Of a DNA stretch of 42,814 nt, positions 1 to 6,864 are shown piece by piece. Every line of letters begins with the position of its first letter. Positions within the stretch are counted from its first letter, which is position 1. The stretch is taken from contig CAJUEC010000020.1 of NCBI GenBank assembly GCA_910585155.1, positions 1-42,814 of the forward strand, read 5' to 3'. The notes below the pieces were generated by a model. The model worked only from the letters and a program-made list of their open reading frames with translations. It did no database searches and was not told the DNA's origin. Source of the stretch: an uncultured Oscillospiraceae bacterium (GTDB lineage Bacteria; Bacillota; Clostridia; Oscillospirales; Oscillospiraceae). A program made the translations under genes and the position numbers.

Positions 1-99
1 TACACAAAGTATTTCTGCGTCAAATCGCCTTGTCTGACGGAAAAATCCCTCGCCGTTGGGTACATTGCCATTTTTCAAACGGCGCCTAGGGCTTGCTTA
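1..99. mobile_element. Miniature repeat element, right part (cut by window edge)
   Basis: The first ~100 bases are part of a dispersed miniature element. Its reverse complement aligns along most of its length with about 12046-12141, and its inner part (around TACACAAAGTATT, then GACGGAAAAATCCCTCG) matches the inside of the element at 38504-38663. The outer end, TTTTCAAACGGCGCCTA, also resembles 18487-18503. No reading frame is convincing here. The other end lies outside the window, so full length and target duplication cannot be seen. Confidence 0.6.
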
Positions 100-115
100 A
101 CAGATGACAAAATGA

Positions 116-165
116 GCCGGGCGGCACTTCTGACCGAAGTGCCGCCCGGCTGAATGCTTTTTTGA
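116..165. terminator. Strong hairpin terminator after the lipoprotein gene
   Basis: A perfect 15-bp stem (116-130 with 136-150, core GGGCGGCACTTC) has a 5-base loop. A T-rich run follows on the + strand (158-163) and a weaker one on the - strand. It lies just past the stop of the leftward lipoprotein gene and can stop transcription from both sides. Confidence 0.75.
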
Positions 166-170
166 GGCCC

Positions 171-809
171 TCAGGGGGCGGGGGAGCTGAGCTCCTCCAC
201 CGCCTTTTCGCTGAAGGTTACCGTAATGGCGTAGACATGCTCATATTCATGCTTGGCATACTCCCGGGGCATCCCGAAGTAGGACACGTCGTAGGAGTTG
301 ATCTGGTTTTTGGAGGTGACAATCTGGACGACCAGGGGGACCTCCTGGTCAAAGGCGATCTCGGCGGCGTTGGTGAGCATGGAGGTGGCGCAGGCCATGG
401 AGGATACGTCGTCCTCCGTCTCCATGGTAAAGGTGGCTCCGCCGCCGCTGTTTTCGCTCTGGAAGGACACCCGAACCCCCTCGGTCATCCGGCCGAAGGC
501 CAGGGCGATCCGCCCCTTGGGGTCGGTGGAGGCGGAGCGGATGGCGTTGACCTTGGGCTCCCACTCCGTGCCCACCAGCTCGTAGACGGTGAGCTGGATG
601 CTCTGCACCCCGCCGCCCACCTGATAGTCGAAAATGCGGTAGTTCTCCATCCCCAGGCCCAGCAGCTCGGTGAGGGCGGTCTCCTCCTGGGTGAGCTGGG
701 CCGGGGCGACGGACATGGAGCCGCTGCTCTCTCCGGCCTGTCCGCAGGCGCTCAGCGCCAGCGCCGTCAGGACGGCGAGAAGCAGGGCGGCGCTGCGTTT
801 GATCCGCAT
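171..809 (-). CDS. Putative secreted lipoprotein, function unknown
   Basis: A 212-residue protein with a lipoprotein signal: a basic start (MRIKR), a hydrophobic stretch and a lipobox ALSAC, so the Cys near residue 22 should be lipidated and the protein held on the outer face of the membrane. The start at 809 was chosen because GGAGG lies 7 bases upstream; a longer frame to 878 has no such site. The mature part is acidic and contains no motif I recognise. It follows the HEVGH membrane protease gene by 111 bases and ends at a strong hairpin. Function is not inferred. Confidence 0.75.
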   Translation of the reverse strand: MRIKRSAALLLAVLTALALSACGQAGESSGSMSVAPAQLTQEETALTELLGLGMENYRIFDYQVGGGVQSIQLTVYELVGTEWEPKVNAIRSASTDPKGRIALAFGRMTEGVRVSFQSENSGGGATFTMETEDDVSSMACATSMLTNAAEIAFDQEVPLVVQIVTSKNQINSYDVSYFGMPREYAKHEYEHVYAITVTFSEKAVEELSSPAP

Positions 810-920
810 GGGACCGCACCTCCTGCGTAAGGATCTGGTCGGATTCCAGGGAAATTTGTTGAATTCATCATAGCACAAAACAGGCGGCTTGTCCAGCGCT
901 GAATGGGCCCGCGGTCCCCT

Positions 921-1529
921 TTATCCGTCTTCTCTCGCCTGGTTCCTTTTTCCGAGCGCGGTAAACACGATTCTGCCCCCGCACATGCAGATAATTGTGA
1001 CGATGTTCCAGACCGCCGCAAAGGTCCGAAAGCTGTCCGGGACCTGGGTCAGCAGCCAGACGTATCCGGCGGTGAGCAGCGCGCCGGCCAGGAGGTTGGG
1101 GATTCTCAGCCGGGGATACTCGGCGGCGATGATGGACATGTCGCTGACCAGGTAGACGCTCCCAATCAGCAGGTAGCTCACGATCTCGCCCAGGTTGAGG
1201 GTCACGAACATCCACAGGAAAAAGGAGGCGTAGCCCAGGTCCGGCCCCGCTAGTCCCAGCAGAGCGCCCCCCAGGGCCGCCCAGAACAGATTGGACAGCA
1301 CGCCGCCATAGGCGCTCAGCGCCCGCTGCCCGGGCGTGAGGGCGGAGTACGCCTCCACATTGACCGGGCCCGGCGTGGAAAAGAAGATGTACGGCCGCAC
1401 CTGCACCCGGGCCCAGCTGTCCTTGCAGCCAAACCGCCAGTGAAGCAGGGAGTGGCCCACCTCGTGCAGCCACACGCAGGCGTACAGCGCCAGATAACTC
1501 AGCACAGCGTACAGCAGCACCGTTTTCAT
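921..1529 (-). CDS. Integral membrane zinc metalloprotease-like protein (HEVGH)
   Basis: A 202-residue, mostly hydrophobic protein with about five membrane segments. HEVGH at residues 22-26, inside the first hydrophobic region, fits the HExxH zinc site of M50/site-2-protease-like membrane peptidases. No clear C-terminal NPDG-type motif of classical M50 enzymes is visible, so it may be a divergent or inactive relative. It lies 31 bases downstream of the Xaa-Pro aminopeptidase gene in the same direction and is probably cotranscribed with it. The ATG is preceded by a modest GAGG site. The substrate is unknown. Confidence 0.65.
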   Translation of the reverse strand: MKTVLLYAVLSYLALYACVWLHEVGHSLLHWRFGCKDSWARVQVRPYIFFSTPGPVNVEAYSALTPGQRALSAYGGVLSNLFWAALGGALLGLAGPDLGYASFFLWMFVTLNLGEIVSYLLIGSVYLVSDMSIIAAEYPRLRIPNLLAGALLTAGYVWLLTQVPDSFRTFAAVWNIVTIICMCGGRIVFTALGKRNQAREDG

Positions 1530-1560
1530 AGGCGACCTCGCTCTTCTTGCCTGGGAATGC

Positions 1561-2625
1561 TCACAGGATGATCAGCTGCTTGGGGGAGTGGGTGATGTCG
1601 ATGCAGCCCCCCTCGGTGAGCATGACCACGTCCTCGATGCGCACACCGAATTTTCCGGGCAGGTAGATCCCCGGCTCGGCGGACAGCAGGGCCCCGGCGG
1701 GGATGGGCTTGTCGTTGCGGGTGTGGAAGCCGGGGTTCTCATGGATCTCGATGCCCAGGGAGTGGCCGAAGCCGTGGGTGAAGTAGTCGCCGTAGCCCGC
1801 GTCGGTGATGACCTTGGCCCCCGCCTCGTGGACCTCCTTGCCGGTGACCCCGGCCTTGGCCGCGGCGATGCCCGCCAGCTGGGCCCTGAGAACGGTGTCG
1901 TACACCAGCTCCATCTCCTCGGTGGGCTTGCCCACCGCCACGGTGCGGGTCATGTCGGAGCAGTACCCCCCCACCTTGCACCCGAAGTCCATGGTGACGA
2001 ACTGGCCCTTCTGGATCACGTCCGGGCCGGGGACGGCGTGGGGCTTGGAGCCGTTGGCCCCGCAGGCCACGATGGGGTCAAAGGAGTTGCGCTCCGCCCC
2101 CTTCCGGGCCATGATGTAGGTGAGGCGGGCGGCCACCTCCTGCTCGGTGAGGCCGGGCTTGAGGAAGTTCAGAATCTCCAAAAGGGCCTCGTCGGTGATC
2201 CGCTGGGCCTCCTTCATGACCGCCAGCTCGTCGGCGTCCTTCACCATCCGCAGCTCGGTGAGCAGCTGGGAGGCGGGGACGAATTCGGCCTCCACCTCCT
2301 TCGTCCAGGCGGTGTGGGAGGCCACGGACATGTACTCCTCCTCAAAGCCAAGCTTGGACACGCCGCAGTCCTTCACCAGCTGGGCCACGGTCTTCTGGTA
2401 GCCCTGGCCCTTGGGGGGCAGGGACACCTCCGCCCCGGGGATGAGCTGCTGGGCGGCCTCGATGTAGCGGGGATCAGTGTAGTACCAGGTCTTGCCCGGG
2501 GTGACCAGGGCCACGCCCTCCCCGTGGAAGCCCACGGCGTAGAACTCGCCGGGCTCGCTGGTGATGAGCATGGCGTCCAGGCCGCGGTCTTTCAGCGCCG
2601 CGGCGATTTTCTCAAAATGGTTCAT
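1561..2625 (-). CDS. pepP: Xaa-Pro aminopeptidase (M24 family)
   Basis: A 354-residue cytosolic metallopeptidase that removes N-terminal residues preceding proline. It has an N-terminal creatinase-like domain (about 1-125) and a C-terminal pita-bread domain. All five metal ligands are visible: D213 (MDFG), D224 (SDMTR), H288 (HGFGHSLG), E317 (SAEPG) and E331 (RIEDV). The ATG at 2625 was chosen because AAGGAG sits about 8 bases upstream; the ATG three codons earlier overlaps that site. The length is normal for short bacterial prolidase/aminopeptidases. It follows the small membrane protein gene after 71 bases. Prolidase (PepQ) specificity cannot be excluded from sequence. Confidence 0.88.
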   Translation of the reverse strand: MNHFEKIAAALKDRGLDAMLITSEPGEFYAVGFHGEGVALVTPGKTWYYTDPRYIEAAQQLIPGAEVSLPPKGQGYQKTVAQLVKDCGVSKLGFEEEYMSVASHTAWTKEVEAEFVPASQLLTELRMVKDADELAVMKEAQRITDEALLEILNFLKPGLTEQEVAARLTYIMARKGAERNSFDPIVACGANGSKPHAVPGPDVIQKGQFVTMDFGCKVGGYCSDMTRTVAVGKPTEEMELVYDTVLRAQLAGIAAAKAGVTGKEVHEAGAKVITDAGYGDYFTHGFGHSLGIEIHENPGFHTRNDKPIPAGALLSAEPGIYLPGKFGVRIEDVVMLTEGGCIDITHSPKQLIIL

Positions 2626-2696
2626 GGGAAACATCTCCTTTTAAAATCGTAAAACGTGAGACCACATGCGGGGCCTGGGCGGCCGGCCCGCCCTTG

Positions 2697-2906
2697 TCAG
2701 GGGTTCATGGAGAAAAAGGACAGCACGCCCAGGGTGATAACGGACAGCCCCACAAACCGGCCGGCCCACAGCGCCGCCCGGTCCGGCTCTCTGCCGGAGC
2801 CCCGCCCGCCCCGGCCCCAGCGCAGGAACGACCGGGGGTCGATCAGGATATACAGCCCCGCGCCGATCATCACCACCCGCAGGGCCAAATAGATATAATC
2901 CATCAT
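2697..2906 (-). CDS. Small membrane protein, unknown
   Basis: A 69-residue protein with two hydrophobic segments (about 4-22 and 46-66) joined by a short basic, glycine-rich loop, so probably a two-pass membrane protein with both ends on the same side. Its ATG overlaps the stop of the endonuclease IV-like gene (ATGA), with GAGGAGG just upstream, so translation is likely coupled. No family recognised. Confidence 0.65.
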   Translation of the reverse strand: MMDYIYLALRVVMIGAGLYILIDPRSFLRWGRGGRGSGREPDRAALWAGRFVGLSVITLGVLSFFSMNP

Positions 2907-3787
2907 GGCTGTTCCTCCTCACAGCTGCCCGGGCCTTTCGCCAGAAAGCCCTGGTACACGCGCTTCATGGTCAGGGCGTCCTCCGCCTGGGTCCCGGCGG
3001 ATTCGCAGATAAAGGTGGGGCTCCACCCCCGCCGGGCCACCGCGGCGGCAAGGGGCGCCCAGTCCGGGCCATAGCCCCCGTCGTCGGCGAAGGTGCGGTG
3101 GCATTTCTCCCCGCCGCCGGGGGTGAACTCAATGTGGGAGAAGTGGCTGTGGAACCGGCTGGCCCGTTCCGGGCCCAAAGCCGCCTCCATGCACTCCAGC
3201 ATCCGCTCCATGGCTTCCGCCCCCTCATCCGCCCCCAGGGAGCGGGCGTACAGATGGCCGAAGTCCACGCAGGGGAGGAGGCGCGGGTCCAGCGCGCACA
3301 GCTCCAGCACCTCCTCCAGGTCCCCCAGCTGGTTGATCTTCCCCATGGTCTCCGGGCACAGGGTGAGGTGGCCGAAGCCCGCTCCATCGCAGGCGGCGAT
3401 GACCTCCCTTAAGGAGCGCCGCGCGATGTCCAGCGCCTCCCGGCGGGTGCGGCCCATGAGGGCCCCGGAGTGGATCACCACCCGTCCGGCCCCCATCCAG
3501 TCCGCCACCCGGCAGGCCCCGGTGACATAGCCGATGGTTTTCTCCAGGGCCTGGGGGTCCGGGTTGGCCAGGTTGATGAAGTAGGGCGCGTGGAGGGACA
3601 GGGTGATGCCCTGCTCCGCCGCGGCCAGCCCCACCCTTCGGGCGGTGGCCTCCCCCACGTGGACCCCCTTGCCGCACTGGTATTCGTAGCAGTCCAGGCC
3701 GATCTCCGCCAGCCATTTGGGGGCGTCCGCCGAGGATTTGCAGGGGAAATTCTCCGCATTGCCCGCAGGGCCGAACATGGCGCTCAC
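2903..3787 (-). CDS. Endonuclease IV-like TIM-barrel protein
   Basis: A 294-residue xylose-isomerase-type TIM barrel related to deoxyribonuclease IV (Nfo), which cuts DNA at abasic sites with a zinc cluster. Ligand-like motifs appear in family order: SLHAPYFINL, VIHSG, CPETMGK, CVDFGHLYAR, FHSHFSHIEF and ICESAG. The fifth motif (DFGH instead of the classical DTCH) and the GGGEKCH region are variants, so this belongs to an Nfo-like subgroup and not to textbook Nfo; AP endonuclease activity is an inference. The start is GTG at 3787, six bases after AGGGGGA, and overlaps the stop of yqeG (GTGA), implying translational coupling. It is followed by an ATGA overlap with the small membrane gene. Confidence 0.75.
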   Translation of the reverse strand: MSAMFGPAGNAENFPCKSSADAPKWLAEIGLDCYEYQCGKGVHVGEATARRVGLAAAEQGITLSLHAPYFINLANPDPQALEKTIGYVTGACRVADWMGAGRVVIHSGALMGRTRREALDIARRSLREVIAACDGAGFGHLTLCPETMGKINQLGDLEEVLELCALDPRLLPCVDFGHLYARSLGADEGAEAMERMLECMEAALGPERASRFHSHFSHIEFTPGGGEKCHRTFADDGGYGPDWAPLAAAVARRGWSPTFICESAGTQAEDALTMKRVYQGFLAKGPGSCEEEQP

Positions 3788-4407
3788 AGCCGATCCCCCT
3801 TTCCCGACAGCAGACGGAAGGGGAGCTCCGCGGCGTAGCGCAGATACCGTCCCGGGTTGCCCGCCAGCCGGATGGGCTCCACCAAAATGGTGCTTACGCC
3901 CGCCAGGCTGCCGCCTAAGATGTCGGTAAAAATTTGGTCGCCCACAATGGCGGTCTGCTCCTTTGTCACGCCCATCCGCTCCATGGCCTGATAAAAGGAG
4001 GGCGTTTTGGGCTTGCCCGCGCGGCGGATATAGGGCACGTCCAGTTCCTCCGCAAAGAGCTCGACGCGGTTTCTGCGGGGCGGGCTGACCTGGTTCCGGT
4101 TGTTGGACAGGATGAACAGCGTCACCCCGTGGGCGCGCAGGTCGTCCCGCCAGGCCCTCAGCCTTTCGTCGGGCAGGGGCACGCAGTAGGGGACGAGGGT
4201 ATTGTCCAGGTCCGCCAGCAGCAGCTTGATTCCCCGGCGCTGGAGCGCCGCGCCGGTGATCTCGTAGATATCATGGGCCACAAAACGGGCCCGAAGCCGC
4301 GCCATTGTCACGCCGCGAAGCGGCCAGGAGGCTCGGCCGCTTTCGCTGCGGCTCGGCCTCGCTCCGCTCCAGGCGTCCCCACTGTCCGCTTCTCCGCGCT
4401 TGTTCAT
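3784..4407 (-). CDS. yqeG: YqeG-family HAD phosphatase with a repeat-derived N-terminal extension
   Basis: A YqeG-type HAD IIIA phosphatase. Family-like sequence starts at MARLRARF (ATG at 4305), giving 173 residues, the normal YqeG length. It shows the nucleophile motif ADLDNT, the second motif LSNN and the third motif VGDQIFTD. In this locus the frame is open upstream for 34 more codons to an ATG at 4407, which has a usable GGTGA site and lies 49 bases past a good promoter; the 4305 ATG has no ribosome site. The extra N-terminus (rich in Arg, Ser, Gly) is encoded by a dispersed repeat also found at 24406-24584 and 28218-28262. I give the longer form, with the shorter as the alternative. It heads an overlapping operon with the endonuclease IV-like gene. 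Confidence 0.78.
   Translation of the reverse strand: MNKRGEADSGDAWSGARPSRSESGRASWPLRGVTMARLRARFVAHDIYEITGAALQRRGIKLLLADLDNTLVPYCVPLPDERLRAWRDDLRAHGVTLFILSNNRNQVSPPRRNRVELFAEELDVPYIRRAGKPKTPSFYQAMERMGVTKEQTAIVGDQIFTDILGGSLAGVSTILVEPIRLAGNPGRYLRYAAELPFRLLSGKGDRL
4306..4401 (-). repeat. Dispersed GC-rich repeat inside the yqeG 5' end
   Basis: Read on the - strand this begins AAGCGCGGAGAAGC and ends GCGTGACA. The last 45 bases (4306-4350) match 28218-28262 with three differences; the first part matches the two copies at 24406-24446 and 24544-24584. It lies between the yqeG ribosome site and the conserved part of the protein and keeps the frame open. Confidence 0.65.
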
Positions 4408-4462
4408 ACTTCACCTTCTATTCCGCCCTGGACGAGCATAGATTGTGATATACACAGCGAAT

Positions 4463-4491
4463 ATTCTATCACAAACTTTTACCGTCTACAA
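4463..4491 (-). promoter_or_regulatory. Promoter for the yqeG operon
   Basis: On the - strand TTGTAG and an extended TGATAGAAT lie 17 bases apart, about 50-60 bases before the 4407 start. An 8-bp inverted repeat (TTGTGATA at 4443-4450, TATCACAA at 4467-4474) overlaps the -10 and could be an operator shared with the divergent gene at 4505. Confidence 0.55.
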
Positions 4492-4504
4492 GGGGGAACA
4501 TCCC

Positions 4505-5275
4505 ATGAAGGAGCTGCTGCTGGCCCTGCCCGCCGGGCAGGAGACCGGGGGGAGGAGCCGCGGCCTCGTCCCCGCCCACATGGCCTACCGGGTGGGGCCC
4601 GGGCCCAAGCTGCTGGGCATCCGCCTGCCCCAGGGGCTGCGGGGCGGGCTGATGCTGGTGGACTGCGCGGGCTTTGACGGCGGGGGGGACCCGGTGGAGT
4701 GCTGCCGCCAGATTTTGGGGGAGTGCCGCCGCCGGTCCTTCCGGGGCATCGTGTGCGATTTTGAGGGGCCGCCGGCGGGCTGCCTGCCCAGGCTGGTGGG
4801 GACGCTGGACCGCAACTGCTCCGCCCAGGGCTGGACGCTGTACGTGCCGGAGTGCTACGCGCCCCATGCCCCTGGGGCCCGGGTGCTCATCCCCTCCGTC
4901 CTCACCCACGGCACCCTGGAGCGGCGGCTGTGCGCCGCTCTGGAGCGGTACGGCCCGGAGCGGACCGCCCTGGCGGTGGAGTGGGTGCGGGAGGACTTCC
5001 CCCTTCCCGCCCAGGGCCGGGGGGCCCCCCTGGCCCAGGAGCGGCTGGAGGAGCAGATCCGCCGGCTGGAGCCGGCGGTGTTTTTCGACCGGGGGCTGTG
5101 CGCCCACTACTACACCTATATGGCCGGGCCCCAGGCCCATTTTGTGCTGTTTGACACCCCCCGCTCCATCCGGGAAAAGCTGGGGCTGGCCCAGCGGCTG
5201 GGGGTATGCGCCGCCCTGCTGCCCCAGCCGGAGGTGGAGGAGCATCTGGAGGAGATCTTTGGGGGAGGCGCGTAA
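4505..5275 (+). CDS. Unknown protein, possible TIM-barrel glycosidase-like fold
   Basis: A 256-residue protein without a signal peptide. The ATG at 4505 is preceded by AAGGGGGA. I do not recognise the family. The alternation of hydrophobic strands and helices, the segment GIVCDFEGPP (about 82-91) and the ending FDTPRSIREKLGLAQRLGV vaguely resemble GH18-like barrels that lost secretion, where an acidic residue follows strand 4 and a late 'arrangement of strand then helix' closes the barrel. This is a fold guess only. It is transcribed alone, divergently from yqeG, and ends at a strong hairpin. Confidence 0.55.
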   Translation: MKELLLALPAGQETGGRSRGLVPAHMAYRVGPGPKLLGIRLPQGLRGGLMLVDCAGFDGGGDPVECCRQILGECRRRSFRGIVCDFEGPPAGCLPRLVGTLDRNCSAQGWTLYVPECYAPHAPGARVLIPSVLTHGTLERRLCAALERYGPERTALAVEWVREDFPLPAQGRGAPLAQERLEEQIRRLEPAVFFDRGLCAHYYTYMAGPQAHFVLFDTPRSIREKLGLAQRLGVCAALLPQPEVEEHLEEIFGGGA

Positions 5276-5312
5276 AAAGGTCCGGCCCCGCCTGCGCGGG
5301 GCCGGACCTTTT
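5274..5312. terminator. Bidirectional hairpin terminator
   Basis: A perfect inverted repeat, AAAAGGTCCGGCCCCGC and its complement around a 4-base loop. A-run before and T-run after give a terminator on both strands, between the convergent genes ending at 5275 and 5316. Confidence 0.9.
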
Positions 5313-5315
5313 CAG

Positions 5316-5756
5316 TTATTCCGCCTGGGGGCGGTTGACTAGGTCGTAATACATGTCGCGGTACAGCGCCAGCAGCTGCTGGTTGGTGGACTCCCGGCCC
5401 TGGATCATGTCCCGCAGGGCATAGGCCTTGGCCTGCCCCGCCACATCCTCCGGCTCACCGGGGGCGGATTTGCCGCCCACGTTCATCTGCGACAGATGGG
5501 CGAGGCCCTCCTTCAAGTATTCCGTGTCGCGCTGAAGGGCGGCGATCTGCTGGAGCAGCCAGCTCAGTTCCACTTTATCGTTCATGTCTGTGTCCTCCAA
5601 ATCTTTGTCTGGCGGGCACGCAAGGCATATCGTATCTTCCGAAATGAAGCGTGCCCTGCCGTTTTTCACAAGACCTCTGGCCCGCCTGGGCCAGGTCGCT
5701 TCGTATTCGCAGCCCTGCTCATCGACCACGCGAATGTTTTTTGTAATGGGTATCAT
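5316..5756 (-). CDS. Conserved-looking hypothetical protein (RGLVKNGRARF motif)
   Basis: A 146-residue soluble protein. Residues 1-50 (ITKNIRVVDEQG, then RRARGLVKNGRARF) resemble a short N-terminal module I associate with hypothetical proteins of Clostridia, followed by ICLACPP. The rest is helical with a predicted coiled-coil (about 60-85). The ATG at 5756 is adjacent to GAGGGG, which is tighter spacing than usual; a longer frame to 5822 has no supporting site. It lies behind its own promoter, divergent from niaR. Function unknown. Confidence 0.6.
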   Translation of the reverse strand: MIPITKNIRVVDEQGCEYEATWPRRARGLVKNGRARFISEDTICLACPPDKDLEDTDMNDKVELSWLLQQIAALQRDTEYLKEGLAHLSQMNVGGKSAPGEPEDVAGQAKAYALRDMIQGRESTNQQLLALYRDMYYDLVNRPQAE

Positions 5757-5827
5757 CCCCTCGTCAGAGTTCGCAGGTGTTCTGGACGCCGTTTTTTGTG
5801 ATGGGTGCCCGCCCCGGTCCAATTTGA

Positions 5828-5857
5828 ACTATACCATAGGCTGGAACGGCTTGTCAA
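5828..5857 (-). promoter_or_regulatory. Promoter for the 5316-5756 gene
   Basis: On the - strand, TTGACA and TATAGT are separated by 18 bases, with an extended TGG before the -10. Its -35 box overlaps the -35 of the divergent niaR promoter. Confidence 0.65.
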
Positions 5858-5879
5858 GGGAGGCGGGCTGTGGTATACT
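5851..5879 (+). promoter_or_regulatory. Promoter for niaR
   Basis: TTGTCA (5851-5856), 17 bases, then TATACT (5874-5879) with extended TGG. The two divergent promoters share their -35 region, so one bound protein could affect both; niaR autoregulation is possible but no NiaR box was identified. Confidence 0.7.
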
Positions 5880-5910
5880 GTCCCCAAAATAGGGAAAAGG
5901 GGGGTCCGCC

Positions 5911-6420
5911 ATGAACGCGACGGAGCGCCGTGGGCGCATTTTGGAATACCTGCGGGAGTGGGACCGCCCTCTGTCCGCCACCGCCCTGGCCCGGCGGCTG
6001 TCGGTGAGCCGGCAGGTCATTGTGGGGGACGTGGCCCTGCTCCGGGCGGCGGGGGAGGGGATCACCGCCACCCCCCGGGGCTATGTGCTGGACCGCCCCC
6101 GGGCGGGGCTGATCCGCACCGTGGCCTGCCTCCACCGGGGGGAGGACATGGAGCGGGAGCTGACGCTGATGGTGGACCAGGGGTGCGAGGTGGCCGACGT
6201 GATTGTGGAGCACCCGGTGTACGGCCAGCTCACCGGGCCGCTGGAGCTGGCCTCCCGGCGGGACGTCTCGGAGTTTATCCGGCGGGTGGAGGAAAACGGC
6301 GCCCGGCCTCTCTCGGCGCTGACGGACGGCATCCATCTCCACACCCTGCGCTGCCCCGGCGAGGAGGCATTCCGGCGGGCGCGGGCGGCGCTGGAGGGAG
6401 CGGGGTTCCTGGTGCGGTAG
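5911..6420 (+). CDS. niaR: NiaR-type transcriptional repressor of NAD/niacin genes
   Basis: A 169-residue DNA-binding protein with a winged HTH (about 5-58; SATALARRLSVSRQVIVGDV as recognition region) and a C-terminal 3H domain named after conserved histidines. Here H75, H101 (VEHPVYG) and H142/H144 (GIHLHTL) are visible. In Firmicutes, NiaR (YrxA) binds nicotinate and represses NAD synthesis or niacin uptake genes. None of those targets is in the window, so it acts elsewhere on the chromosome. It is a single gene with its own consensus-like promoter; AAAGGGGGG precedes the ATG. Confidence 0.88.
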   Translation: MNATERRGRILEYLREWDRPLSATALARRLSVSRQVIVGDVALLRAAGEGITATPRGYVLDRPRAGLIRTVACLHRGEDMERELTLMVDQGCEVADVIVEHPVYGQLTGPLELASRRDVSEFIRRVEENGARPLSALTDGIHLHTLRCPGEEAFRRARAALEGAGFLVR

Positions 6421-6505
6421 CGCACCGGAGCCGGGCGGAACTTTCTCTTGCAATTTCCGCGAAAATATGGTATACATGTTGCAATGCCTTGCAAAAGGTA
6501 AATCT

Positions 6506-6837
6506 TTAGAAGCTGTACCAATAGCCGAAGTACGCAGACTTGCGAGGAAAAATTGCCGCCGGCAAGGCAAAAAATCGCAGGAATACTTTGTGTATTTCAA
6601 GATTTTTTGAGGAAGGACTGACTCAATCGGCAAGAGCAGGTTGTGAAGAAATTTTGCGCTAGAATGCGGCGCGATTTCGCGGGAATAATTGTGTTTATTT
6701 CAAGAAATCGCAACAAAATTATGGCGCAAAATTTCCACAAGATGCCGCAAGCGCATTGAATCAGTGCTTCCTTAGCACAGCTGGCGGCAGTTTGGGCCGC
6801 AAGGATGTGTGCTGAGGTCTATTGGTACAGCTTCTTA
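6506..6837. mobile_element. Complete miniature inverted-repeat element (~326 bp, TTA duplication)
   Basis: The ends are perfect 16-bp inverted repeats (GAAGCTGTACCAATAG at 6509-6524 and its complement at 6819-6834), flanked by TTA on both sides (6506-6508 and 6835-6837). No transposase is encoded. The inside holds two diverged copies of the repeat core (about 6538-6607 and 6645-6714), each with a hairpin; the second has GCGATTTC/GAAATCGC arms at 6671-6678 and 6704-6711. It fills most of the 440-bp gap between niaR and the CNNM gene and lies just upstream of the latter's ribosome site. Confidence 0.8.
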
Positions 6838-6864
6838 CTTATTTTAGGAGTTGATCTAGTCCCC

